From Acidiphilium sp. C61 (lineage in GTDB: Bacteria; Pseudomonadota; Alphaproteobacteria; Acetobacterales; Acetobacteraceae): DNA of 64,000 bases. Below the pieces are notes generated by a model. It was not told the DNA's origin. It saw only the letters and a program-made list of their open reading frames with translations, and ran no database searches. This document shows positions 47,006 through 58,124 of this stretch, piece by piece (position 1 is the first letter of the stretch; the number at the start of each line of letters is the position of its first letter). The stretch is from positions 3,012,501 to 3,076,500 of the forward strand of contig NZ_CACTIA010000005.1 in NCBI RefSeq assembly GCF_902712915.1, given 5' to 3'. A program made the translations under genes and the position numbers.

Positions 47006-47629
47006 GTGACCACCCCAAGCCCCACATCCCCCGGTTTTCTGCTCCTCCGCTTCGACGCCTTCATCGAAGCGCTCTGCGCCCATATCGCCGGGGAGGGGTT
47101 GCGGCACCGCGTCGCCGGGCCGCTCATCGTTCTCATCTGGCAGCGAATCCGCCGCCTCGCCGCCCGCTTCGCCCGCCTCGCCGTCGCCCCGCCGCACACC
47201 CCCCGCACCCGTCAGCGCCCGCACCGCGCCGGCCCGCCACACACCCTCCCGCAATCCTTCGGCTGGCTCTCCCGCCTCATCCCCGGAACCGCCTCCGTCG
47301 CCGCCCAATTCCGCGCCCTGCTCGACACCCCGGAAATGACGGCCCTCATCGCCGCCAACCCCGCAATCGGCCGCACCCTCCGCCCCCTCTGCCACACCAT
47401 CGGCTTCCGCCCGCCGCCCTCCCTCCGCCGCCCGCGCACCAAACGCCCACAACCCGAACCGCAAACGCCGCAAACCACCGCCCAACCCGCCCAGGCGCCG
47501 CCCGCGCCCCGGCCAAACCCCCCACCACGATACGAAATCCCGCCCGCCAACGCGCCCTGGCCCCGCGCCCCCGGCGCCGCCCGCTTCAACCCCCCGCGCC
47601 GGAAACTCAGCGCCAAATTTAGCGCGTAA
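47006..47629 (+). CDS. Conserved hypothetical protein, Pro-rich C-terminus
   Basis: This protein of about 207 residues starts at GTG 47006 (VTTPSPTSPGFLLLRFDAF) or a little upstream. Its recognisable core is SFGWLSRLIPGTASVAAQFRALLDTPEM then AANPAIGRTLRPLCHTIGF, a block I associate with short Acetobacteraceae proteins of unknown function. The last 70 residues are Pro/Arg-rich. No signal peptide or clear membrane segment is present. It converges with mutL across 46 bases. Confidence 0.6.
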   Translation: MTTPSPTSPGFLLLRFDAFIEALCAHIAGEGLRHRVAGPLIVLIWQRIRRLAARFARLAVAPPHTPRTRQRPHRAGPPHTLPQSFGWLSRLIPGTASVAAQFRALLDTPEMTALIAANPAIGRTLRPLCHTIGFRPPPSLRRPRTKRPQPEPQTPQTTAQPAQAPPAPRPNPPPRYEIPPANAPWPRAPGAARFNPPRRKLSAKFSA

Positions 47630-47675
47630 CCCGCCAGCGCCTCATCGCGCCCAAATCGTTACGATTCCAAAACGA

Positions 47676-49400
47676 TCAGCCGGCCCGGCCAAACATCCGC
47701 TCCAGATCGCCCTGCGTCAGCCGCAACACCGTCGGCCGCCCATGCGGGCAGGTCTGGGCGAGGGGGGTGGTCTCCATCGCCCGCAACAGCGCCTCCATCT
47801 CCGCAAAAGCGAGCCGCCGCCCCGCCCGCACCGACCGATGACACGCCATCCGGATCAGCACCGCATCCAGCCGCACCTCCAGCGCCGTCGCCGTCCCGCT
47901 CTCCGCCAGCGTATCCGCAACATCCCGCACCAGCCCCGAAGGATCGGCCCGCATCAGCGCCGCCGGCACCGCCCGCACCAGCACCGCCCCCGGCCCGAAC
48001 GCCTCGATCTCCAGCCCCAGCCCCGCCAGCCGCCCGGCCGCCCCGAGCAGCCGCGCAATATCCTCCGCCCCCAGCTCCACCACCGCCGGCGCCAGCAGCG
48101 CCTGCGCCGGAATCACCCCCGAATCCCGCTCCGCCCGCAGCCGGATCTCCGTCAGCCGCTCATGCGCCGCATGCTGGTCCACCAGAACCAGCGTCCCATC
48201 CCCGCTCTGCGCCAGAATATACGTGTCAAACACCTGCGCGATCGGCGTCCCCAGCGGATACTCCGGCCGCACCTCCGGCAAAACCTCCGGCACAACCCGC
48301 CCCGGCGGCAAATCCAGCCCCCGCAGCTCCGCCTCCGCAAACCCCCGCGCCGCCCGTGGCATCGGCGCAGTCGCCCAGCCCGCCCGCGGCAACGAAACCG
48401 AAGGCGCCACCGCCAGCTCCGCCGGAATCGCCAGCGCCCGCTGCACCGCCCCGATCATCAGCGACCTCACCGCCTCCGGCGCCGCGAACCGCAACTCCGC
48501 CTTCGCCGGATGCACATTCACATCCAGCATCTCCGGCGGGATCTCCAGCCACAAGGCCGCCAGCGGATGCCGCCCCGCCGGAATCCGCTCCCGATACGCC
48601 AGCCGCAGCGCCATCCGCAAAAGCGGGTCCCGCACCGGCCGCCCGTTCACCACCATGTGCTGGTGTCGCCCCGTCGCCCGGGTCAGGCTCGCCGGCGAAA
48701 TGAACCCCCGCAGCACCACCTCTTCCCGAACCGCCTCGATCTCCAGCAGCTTCTCCGCATCCCCCCGCCCGTAAATTGCCGCGACCCGCCCCCGCCGGTC
48801 CTGTGGCGGCAGGTCGAAACTCGTCGCCCCGTCGATCGTCAGCGAAAACCCCACCCCCGGTGCCGCCAGCGCCAGGTGCCGCACCGCATCGGCGCAGGCC
48901 GCCGCTTCCGAACCGGCACTCCGCAGAAATTTCCGCCGCGCCGGTGTCGCATGGAACAGATCCTCGACGATCACGCTCGTCCCCACCGGCCCGGCCACCG
49001 GCTCGACCTCCCGAACCGCCCCGCCATCGACCACGATCCGGGCCGCCGAATCCTGCCCCGCCGGGCGTGACGTCACGCTCAGCCGCCCTGCCGCCCCGAT
49101 CGAGGGCAGCGCCTCGCCCCGAAACCCCAGCGTGGCAATCCGGACCAGCGCCTCGTCCGTCAGCTTCGAGGTGGCATGCCGTTCGATCGCCAGAGGCAGT
49201 TCCGCCTCCGGAATCCCGTGCCCGTCATCGGTCACCTCGATCCGCCCGATCCCCCCGCCCTCGATCGTCACCCCGATCCGCCGGGCCCCGGCATCCAGCG
49301 CATTCTCCACCAGTTCCTTGACCGCGGCGGCGGGCCGTTCGATCACCTCGCCGGCGGCGATACGGTTGATCGTGGTCGGGTCTAGGCGGCGGATCGGCAT
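47676..49400 (-). CDS. mutL: DNA mismatch repair protein MutL
   Basis: This 574-residue GHKL ATPase couples MutS mismatch recognition to strand cutting. The N-terminal ATPase has IAAGEVIERPAAAVKELVENALDAGA, TDDGHGIPE and TLGFRGEALPSI. The C-terminal domain has the endonuclease-type DQHAAHERLTEIRL, ACHRSVRAGR and TCPHGRPT. The usual metal motif is DQHA-x2-E-x4-E. Here the second Glu is one place early and Ile takes its slot, so the metal site may be altered. Length is normal. Confidence 0.96.
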   Translation of the reverse strand: MPIRRLDPTTINRIAAGEVIERPAAAVKELVENALDAGARRIGVTIEGGGIGRIEVTDDGHGIPEAELPLAIERHATSKLTDEALVRIATLGFRGEALPSIGAAGRLSVTSRPAGQDSAARIVVDGGAVREVEPVAGPVGTSVIVEDLFHATPARRKFLRSAGSEAAACADAVRHLALAAPGVGFSLTIDGATSFDLPPQDRRGRVAAIYGRGDAEKLLEIEAVREEVVLRGFISPASLTRATGRHQHMVVNGRPVRDPLLRMALRLAYRERIPAGRHPLAALWLEIPPEMLDVNVHPAKAELRFAAPEAVRSLMIGAVQRALAIPAELAVAPSVSLPRAGWATAPMPRAARGFAEAELRGLDLPPGRVVPEVLPEVRPEYPLGTPIAQVFDTYILAQSGDGTLVLVDQHAAHERLTEIRLRAERDSGVIPAQALLAPAVVELGAEDIARLLGAAGRLAGLGLEIEAFGPGAVLVRAVPAALMRADPSGLVRDVADTLAESGTATALEVRLDAVLIRMACHRSVRAGRRLAFAEMEALLRAMETTPLAQTCPHGRPTVLRLTQGDLERMFGRAG

Positions 49401-49456
49401 GACCCCATCTTACAGGCACTCAACCCCGATCTTCAATTCGCCACGGCACCCCACAC

Positions 49457-50365
49457 ATGACCAGCCTCGCTGCCCACCTGCTCAATCCGGTCCTGCGGTT
49501 CGAGGTCAAGCGAAAGCTGGCCAGGGCCCATGATTCCAAAACCCTCCAACGGGCGTTCCGCTCGCCCATGCCCACGCCGCGAGGGGCACGATATACGCCC
49601 TCGATCATCGGCGGCGTCCCCGGCGAATGGGTCGAACCCGCCTTCGGCGCCCCGCCGGCGATGACCGTGCTTTATCTGCATGGCGGCGGCTATGTCGTCT
49701 GCTCCGCCGAATCCCACCGCCCGATCACCGGCGGCCTCGCCTCAAGGGGCCTGCGGGTCTTCGCCGCCGATTACCGGCTCGCCCCGGCGCATCCGTTTCC
49801 CGCCGCGGTCGACGATGCCGAGGCCGCCTGGGCCGGCCTGATCGACCAGGGGTACGACCCCGCCGCCCTCGCCATCGCCGGCGACAGCGCCGGCGGCGGC
49901 CTCGCCCTGGCGCTGGCGCTGCGGCTCCGTGAGGCGGGGATGCCGATGCCGACACGGCTGCTGCTGTTCTCGCCCTGGACCGACCTTGCGGCGACCGGCG
50001 CCAGCATCGTCGAGAACGCCCGGCGCGATCCGATGATCAAGGCCAGCCGGCTGGCCGATGGCGCCCGGCCCTATCTCGCCGGGGCGGACCCGCGCAATCC
50101 GCTGGCCTCGCCGCTCTATGCCGATCTCGCCGGCCTGCCGCCGATGCTCACCCATGTCGGCGCGCGCGAGGTGCTGCGTGATGATTCCGTGCGCCTGCAC
50201 GAAAAGGCGCTGGCCGCCGGCGTCGCCAGCCTGCTCCGGGTCTGGCCGGTGGTGCCGCATGTCTGGCCGATATTCCAGGCGATCCTGCCTGAGGGCCGCG
50301 CCACCCTCGATGAGAGCGCCGCCTTCATCCGTGGTGCCGCAGCCTCGCCCGGCGCCACTCGTTGA
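49457..50365 (+). CDS. Alpha/beta hydrolase of the hormone-sensitive lipase family
   Basis: This 302-residue esterase-like enzyme has the oxyanion-hole motif YLHGGGYVVCS near residue 73, the nucleophile elbow AIAGDSAGGGLALAL (Ser near 142), and plausible Asp (GAREVLRDD) and His (VWPVVPHVWPIF) triad members. Natural substrates are short acyl esters in relatives. No export signal is seen. It is divergent from mutL by 56 bases, and its last 41 bases overlap the 3' end of the MFS gene on the other strand. Confidence 0.9.
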   Translation: MTSLAAHLLNPVLRFEVKRKLARAHDSKTLQRAFRSPMPTPRGARYTPSIIGGVPGEWVEPAFGAPPAMTVLYLHGGGYVVCSAESHRPITGGLASRGLRVFAADYRLAPAHPFPAAVDDAEAAWAGLIDQGYDPAALAIAGDSAGGGLALALALRLREAGMPMPTRLLLFSPWTDLAATGASIVENARRDPMIKASRLADGARPYLAGADPRNPLASPLYADLAGLPPMLTHVGAREVLRDDSVRLHEKALAAGVASLLRVWPVVPHVWPIFQAILPEGRATLDESAAFIRGAAASPGATR

Positions 50366-51554
50366 TCGTGAAATAGATAAGGGCGGTCAGTGGCAGTGCT
50401 GCGCCGACAAGGGCGACGACGTGCCAGCCGCCGCGAATGAGTAGCGTGCTGGCCACGGCCGAGCCGGCGGCGCCGCCGAGGAAGAAGGCCGTCATGTAGG
50501 CGCCGTTGAGCCGGGCCCGAAGCTCGGGGGCGAGGGCGTAGATCGCGCGCTGGCCGAACAAATTATTGGCCTGCACGCCGAAATCGAGCAGCACGCCGGC
50601 GCCGGCGAGAAGGACGACGCTGTGGATGGAAGCGCCATAGCCCGAGATCAGGAACGACAGGGCGATCAGCCCGAGAGCCGTCGCCGTGCCGGGGCGGCCA
50701 TATCCGGCATCGGCCAGCCGCCCGGCGATCGGTGCTGCGGCGGCGCCGGCGGCGCCGACCAGGGCGAAGATGGCGACACCGAGCTGCGTATAGTGGAATT
50801 CATGCAGCAGCAGCAGCGGTGCCGCCGTCCAGTACAGGGTGAAGGCGGCGAAGGCGCAGGTCTGATAGGCGGCACGGCGGCGCAGCGTCGGCTCGGTGCG
50901 GTAGAGGCCGAGCATCGAGACGATCAGCTCGCCATAGTGATGGTCGAGCTTCGGCGTCACGCGCGGCAGTTTCAGCCGCAGCAGGACCGTGAGTGCCGCG
51001 ATCCCGGCGGCCGAGAGCCCGAACACCGCCCGCCAGCCGGCGAGCCAGGCGACGAAACTTGCCATCGGCCGGGCGAGCAGGATGCCGAGCAGCAGGCCGG
51101 CCATCACATTGCCCACCACCCGGCCGCGGATCGCATCCGGGGTGAGGGAGGCGATCATCGGCACCATGATCTGCACCGCCGCCGAGCTGACGCCGATCAG
51201 CAGCGAGGCGGCGAGAAAGCTCGCGCCGTTCCAGGCGAAGGCGGCAAGGGCGAGGGCGAGGGCGGAGGCGCCGACCATCCGCGCGATCAGCTTGCGGTTT
51301 TCCAGCAGGTCGCCCAGCGGCACCAGCAGCAGCAGGCCGGCGGCGTAGCCGAGCTGCGTCAGCGTCACCAGCAGGCTCGCGACCGCGGGCGGCAGGCCGA
51401 TATCCGGCGCGATCGTGCCGACCAGCGGCTGCACGTAATAGATGTTGGCCACCACCGCGCCGGTGGCGACGGCAAAGAGCGTGGTCAGGGCGAAGGAGGG
51501 CGCGGCGCGGCCGGGTTGGGCCGCGGCCGGTGGGGCCGTGATGCTGTTCGACAT
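50325..51554 (-). CDS. MFS transporter (YgaY/arabinose-exporter-like)
   Basis: This 409-residue membrane protein has 12 helices. It opens TTLFAVATGAVVANIYYVQPLVGTIAPDIGLP and carries YAAGLLLLVPLGDLLENRKL (motif A-like) and DFGVQANNLFGQRAIYALAPELRARLNGAYMTAFFLGGA. These match a group of MFS exporters with unknown substrates. It is transcribed toward the esterase gene with overlapping tails. Confidence 0.88.
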   Translation of the reverse strand: MSNSITAPPAAAQPGRAAPSFALTTLFAVATGAVVANIYYVQPLVGTIAPDIGLPPAVASLLVTLTQLGYAAGLLLLVPLGDLLENRKLIARMVGASALALALAAFAWNGASFLAASLLIGVSSAAVQIMVPMIASLTPDAIRGRVVGNVMAGLLLGILLARPMASFVAWLAGWRAVFGLSAAGIAALTVLLRLKLPRVTPKLDHHYGELIVSMLGLYRTEPTLRRRAAYQTCAFAAFTLYWTAAPLLLLHEFHYTQLGVAIFALVGAAGAAAAPIAGRLADAGYGRPGTATALGLIALSFLISGYGASIHSVVLLAGAGVLLDFGVQANNLFGQRAIYALAPELRARLNGAYMTAFFLGGAAGSAVASTLLIRGGWHVVALVGAALPLTALIYFTINEWRRARLRHHG

Positions 51555-51631
51555 GGCAGCGATATGTCCCGCGCGGAGGCGACTTCAAGCGGCGGGGCGG
51601 ACGAACCGCACCCTTGCCGGTGGAAAACGGC

Positions 51632-52204
51632 TCAGAACAGGTCGAGGACCCGGCCGAGCAAGCCTTTCGATGCGCCGGCGGGTGCGGCTGCCGGGGTCGC
51701 ACCCTTCGTCGCCGGTTCGCCGAGGGCGGCGTTTTCCTGCAGCCGCTTCTGTTCGGACTGCGCGTTGACCACCTGGTTGCCGCCCTGGGTCTTGCCGCCG
51801 AAGGACATCAGCGAATCCACGAAGCCGGTGCCGCGGCTTTCCTGTTCGGCCTGACGGTTGATGGTCGCGCGGATATGGGCGGGCGGAGTGGGACCAGCCT
51901 GTTGCAGCAGCGCCTGTTGCGCCGGGCCGAGGCTGGTGCTGCCCGGTTGCAAGGTGGATTGCGGGGCGAGGAGGCTCTGCGCCTCGCCAGCGGCGGAGAC
52001 CTGCTGCGGCCGCGGCGCGCCGGGAACCGGCGGCGGCAGGGTTTGCAGATCCGGCGGCACGCTCAGCGGCGCCTCGGTGCCGACCGCGAACGCGTCCGGC
52101 GGGCTGAGTTCGAGCCCGAACGTCTTGGCGGGATGGCTGCAGCCGGCCAGCAGCAGCGGGCCGAGCAGCAGGAACGGAAGGGTCGCGCGCGATGAACGGG
52201 TCAT
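51632..52204 (-). CDS. DUF3035 family lipoprotein
   Basis: This 190-residue lipoprotein has a lipobox LLLAGC at residues 17-22 (acylated Cys22) and the DUF3035-like opening KTFGLELSPPDAFAVGTEAPLSVPPDL. The rest is low-complexity with Gln/Ala/Pro. The ATG at 52204 overlaps the lspA stop. This lspA-DUF3035 order is common in alphaproteobacteria, and the encoded lipoprotein is itself a likely substrate of the neighbouring signal peptidase. Function is unknown. Confidence 0.86.
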   Translation of the reverse strand: MTRSSRATLPFLLLGPLLLAGCSHPAKTFGLELSPPDAFAVGTEAPLSVPPDLQTLPPPVPGAPRPQQVSAAGEAQSLLAPQSTLQPGSTSLGPAQQALLQQAGPTPPAHIRATINRQAEQESRGTGFVDSLMSFGGKTQGGNQVVNAQSEQKRLQENAALGEPATKGATPAAAPAGASKGLLGRVLDLF

Positions 52205-52748
52205 GGCGTTTCCTTATCCTCGCGCGCCGGAGGCGGCAAGTGACCGGCGCGGTCGTGGCTGAACAGGCTTTCGAGGATCAGCGCGGCGATGCCGCCATCG
52301 ATCGCGGCATCGGCGAGGTTGAACACGTACCAATGCAGGGTGCCGACATGGACATCGACGAAATCGACCACGGCGCCATAGCCGATTCGCGAGATGACAT
52401 TGCCCGCGGCGCCGCCGATGATGGCGCCGAGGCCGAGGGTCGAGAGCAGTGAGGGGCTGCGCCAGAGCCAGACCGAGAGCCCGGCGATGGCCATTGTCGC
52501 GACGGCGATCAGCAGCAGCCGCGCATCGTCGCCGGCCAGGATGCCGAAGGTGACGCCGTGGTTCCAGACCATGGTGAAGTTGAGCATCGGCAGGATCGCG
52601 ACGCTGCCGCGCCGCGGCAGGTCGAGCCCGTAGAGCACCCACGCCTTCGAGGCCTGGTCGATGGCCAGCACGACCAGCGCCATCAGCGCGCCGAATGCGC
52701 GGCGGCTTGCGTTACCCTGGGCGGGCGCGCCGGGATTTGCCGTACCCG

Positions 52749-52752
<4 letters not shown>
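52201..52752 (-). CDS. lspA: Lipoprotein signal peptidase (signal peptidase II)
   Basis: This 183-residue inner-membrane aspartyl protease removes signal peptides from prolipoproteins. Four helices and the conserved blocks DQASKAWV, NHGVTFGI, GNVISRIGYGAVVDFVDVH and FNLADAAIDGG hold the two catalytic Asp residues. The start at 52752 overlaps the ileS stop (ATGA). The ileS-lspA order is widespread. Confidence 0.96.
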
Positions 52753-55577
<2,825 letters not shown>

Positions 55578-55827
55578 CGAAAAGGCTCCGGCGGAGGAAA
55601 GGACAGTCGTGCAATCCCGGCCCTAGATCAGGACCGGGCGGCGAATTCGCGGGATGAGGCAGGCGGCGCGCCGTGCGGATGTCATGGCGAGAGGTTATGC
55701 GAGCCGCCACCCCGAACGGTCAAGCGCGGAATGTTGAACGGAATTTTGCTCTCATCCGCATCCGGATGGTGGTTGCGGGGCGAATTGAGGGCATATCTCT
55801 GGTCCCGCAACGCAAATCCGAGCCGCC

Positions 55828-56712
55828 ATGCAGAACGCTGCCCCGCAAGCCGAAATCCCGGTTCGCCCGAAACGCCAGCCCCGCGTCTTCGGCGCGCCAT
55901 GGCGCACGCCGGCCGGTCGGTTTTCCTGGCTGAAGGCGATTGCCCTCGCGCTCTGCATCGCCCCGGCGGGCTACATGCTGTGGGAGCGGCAGGCGGGACA
56001 GCTCGGCGGCCGGCCGACTCATGAGCTGATGCTGCAGACCGGATTCTGGGCGATCCGCTTCCTGCTGCTCGGCCTCGCCATCACCCCGGCGCGGGCGGTG
56101 TTCGACTGGATGCGGGTGGCGATGCTGCGGCGGATGCTGGGCCTCGCCGCGGCGGCGTATACGTTCGCGCATGTCGTTCTGTATGCGGCGGATGAGGGAT
56201 ACGCCATTGGATTCGTCTTGAATCAGATGTTTACGGTGTTCTACCTCATCCTCGGCACGATCGCGACGATCGGGCTGCTGGCGCTGGCCGCGACCTCCAC
56301 CGATGCGGCGATGGCGCGGCTGGGACGGCGGTGGAAGGTGCTGCACCGGCTGGTCTATCCGATTGCCGCACTTTCGATCTGGCATTTCTTCCTGACCCAG
56401 AAGATCGACGTCGCCGCGGCGATGGTGCCCTTCGGCCTGTTTGCCTGGCTGATGCTGTGGCGTCTCGCGCCGCCAGAGTTCCGGCGCTCGCTGGCCGGGA
56501 TCCTCGTCCTCGCCCTCGGCGCCGTGGCGCTCACTGCCGGTGGCGAGGCGGGATGGTATGCGCTGAATTCCGGGATCGATCCGTGGCGGGTGCTCGATGC
56601 CAATCTCTCGACCGCGCGGATCAGCCCGGCGGCCTTCGTCGCGGCCGATCTGGCGCTGCTGGCGCTGCTGGTCGCCGCGCGGCGGCTGCAGCGACACGCC
56701 GCTTCGGGCTAG
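55828..56712 (+). CDS. MsrQ/YedZ-like ferric-reductase-fold haem membrane protein
   Basis: This 294-residue protein has six or more helices of the ferric-reductase-like family. Haem-ligand histidines are suggested by YTFAHVVLYAADEGY and the LHRLVYPIAALSIWHFFL segment. In E. coli, MsrQ passes electrons from quinones to the periplasmic methionine sulfoxide reductase MsrP. No msrP is adjacent, so the partner is unknown. An extra C-terminal extension (after residue 210) adds helices beyond the usual 200-residue MsrQ. The stop TAG is the first three bases of repeat copy E. Confidence 0.78.
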   Translation: MQNAAPQAEIPVRPKRQPRVFGAPWRTPAGRFSWLKAIALALCIAPAGYMLWERQAGQLGGRPTHELMLQTGFWAIRFLLLGLAITPARAVFDWMRVAMLRRMLGLAAAAYTFAHVVLYAADEGYAIGFVLNQMFTVFYLILGTIATIGLLALAATSTDAAMARLGRRWKVLHRLVYPIAALSIWHFFLTQKIDVAAAMVPFGLFAWLMLWRLAPPEFRRSLAGILVLALGAVALTAGGEAGWYALNSGIDPWRVLDANLSTARISPAAFVAADLALLALLVAARRLQRHAASG

Positions 56713-56812
56713 AGCATCATCCGATCAGATGGACACATCTGGTCGGATAAAGATGCTCTGTTTATCAATATGATAGAGCATCATCCGATCCATCAGGATC
56801 GGCACGTGCCCT
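56710..56812. repeat. Palindromic repeat, copy E (inverse order)
   Basis: Hairpin 2 (56710-56760, TAGAGCAT to ATGCTCTG) is followed by a variant hairpin 1 (56774 to about 56812, CCGATCC/GGATCGG core). TAG at 56710-56712 serves as the stop codon of the MsrQ-like gene. It lies just before the hydrogenase-related cluster. Confidence 0.87.
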
Positions 56813-56867
56813 GAACCGTCACATCGGCGCCATACCCGACTCGGCCGGGCCCTGCTAGCAAGGGACC

Positions 56868-58124
56868 ATGGCACGCCCTGCGCCCCGTTCGCTCGCGCGA
56901 TTCTTGTCGATCGCCCCAATCATTGCTGCCGGCCTGGCACTGGCCGGGACGGTGCTGGCGCTGGGCGGCGCGGTGCTGCTGCCCGGCCCTCTGGCGGTCG
57001 CGCTGCCGGCGCTTGGTCCGGCGGGCGGGCTGGCGCTGGCGATCGATCCGGGCCGGGCGGAGCTGCTCGCCGCCGTGCTGGCGGGCGGATCTGCCGCGCT
57101 GCTGGCCGCGCCGGGCTTGGGTGGTTCCGCCATATTGCTAATTGCCGGCCTCGTCGTCATTCTCGCGAATAATCTCTACACGCTTGTTTTTGCGGCATTG
57201 ATCGTGGGGTTTCTGGGCCTTCGCGACCGTGCGGCGCCGGCGGCGCTCGCCGTGCTGCCGGCCACGCTGCTGGCGCTGGCCGCGGCAACCGGGCTGCCAG
57301 GCATCATACTCGTGGCCGGGGCGGTGCTGTGTCCCGCCGGATATCTGCTCGCCGCGCTGGGGGGCGATCTGCGCCGGTTTGCCCAGGGGATGGCGATCGG
57401 GCTTGCCGGGCTGGCGCTGGTCGCGTCCGGGCTTGGCGATGCGACGGCGATGCGGCTCGCGCTCGAGACCGAAGCGCTGGCGGCGCCGGTGCTGGCGCTC
57501 GCGGCATCACGGATTGAGGACGCGACGGGTTCGCGCGCGCCGGATTGGCTGGGCGGGCTGGCGCGCGGCATGCCGGGCTTCGCGCTCTGCTTCGGCGGGG
57601 CGGTGTTCTGGGCGAGCCTGCTGCCGCCGGGGCCGGGTTTCGTCGCGTTTCAGGGCGCGTTCGCGGCGGCGCTGCGGGCGGGCTGGCCGGGTGATCTCGT
57701 CGCCATCGCCCTTGCTGGCGGCTTCGCGCTGGCCGGGTTCGCGGCGGCGGGGCTTTTCGCGCTGGTCTGCCTCGGCCGGCCGCGCAGCCTGCGCGCCGCT
57801 GCCGCCGAGGATCTGCCGCGCCGTGATCTCGTCGCGCTCGGCCTGCCGGTGGCCGCCGCCGCCGGGCTCGCCCTTGTCACCGCGCCGGTTCTGTTGCTGG
57901 TCCCGCTCGGGCTGCTGCTGGGACTGTGGCGCTGGAGCCTGCGCGCCGGGCCGGTCGAGGCGCCGCCCGTCGAGGACGGGTTTGCCCGCCCGCCCGCCTG
58001 GCTGCCCTTCGGCGATCCGGTGACGCAGATCAACGCGACGGGATTTGCCGCGCCCCTGCGCGGCCCGGCGACCTGGCTCGCCCGGCGGATCGGCGGGGCG
58101 CGCATCGCAGGGTGGTGGTCGTGA
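56868..58124 (+). CDS. HyfB/NuoL-M-like membrane subunit, shortened (Ehr-like cluster)
   Basis: This 418-residue protein has about 12 hydrophobic helices. Its position, plus GFALCFGGAVFWASLLPPGPGFVAFQGAF, fits a diverged antiporter-type subunit of hydrogenase-4/complex I relatives. The end FGDPVTQINATGFAAPLRG resembles the HyfB tail FSEPIRRMFSPFF. The helix-five Glu of proton-pumping homologues is not evident (VVILANNLYTLVFAALIVGF). It is well under the 600-plus residues of HyfB. A ribosome binding site AAGGGA precedes the start. It overlaps the next gene by GTGA. The assignment is moderate because similarity is weak. Confidence 0.65.
   Translation: MARPAPRSLARFLSIAPIIAAGLALAGTVLALGGAVLLPGPLAVALPALGPAGGLALAIDPGRAELLAAVLAGGSAALLAAPGLGGSAILLIAGLVVILANNLYTLVFAALIVGFLGLRDRAAPAALAVLPATLLALAAATGLPGIILVAGAVLCPAGYLLAALGGDLRRFAQGMAIGLAGLALVASGLGDATAMRLALETEALAAPVLALAASRIEDATGSRAPDWLGGLARGMPGFALCFGGAVFWASLLPPGPGFVAFQGAFAAALRAGWPGDLVAIALAGGFALAGFAAAGLFALVCLGRPRSLRAAAAEDLPRRDLVALGLPVAAAAGLALVTAPVLLLVPLGLLLGLWRWSLRAGPVEAPPVEDGFARPPAWLPFGDPVTQINATGFAAPLRGPATWLARRIGGARIAGWWS

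Noticed and set aside
46754..47485. Minus-strand frame opposite the Pro-rich hypothetical gene
   Set aside because: Translation is low-complexity Gly/Arg and spans a composition boundary; the plus-strand gene has a conserved core.
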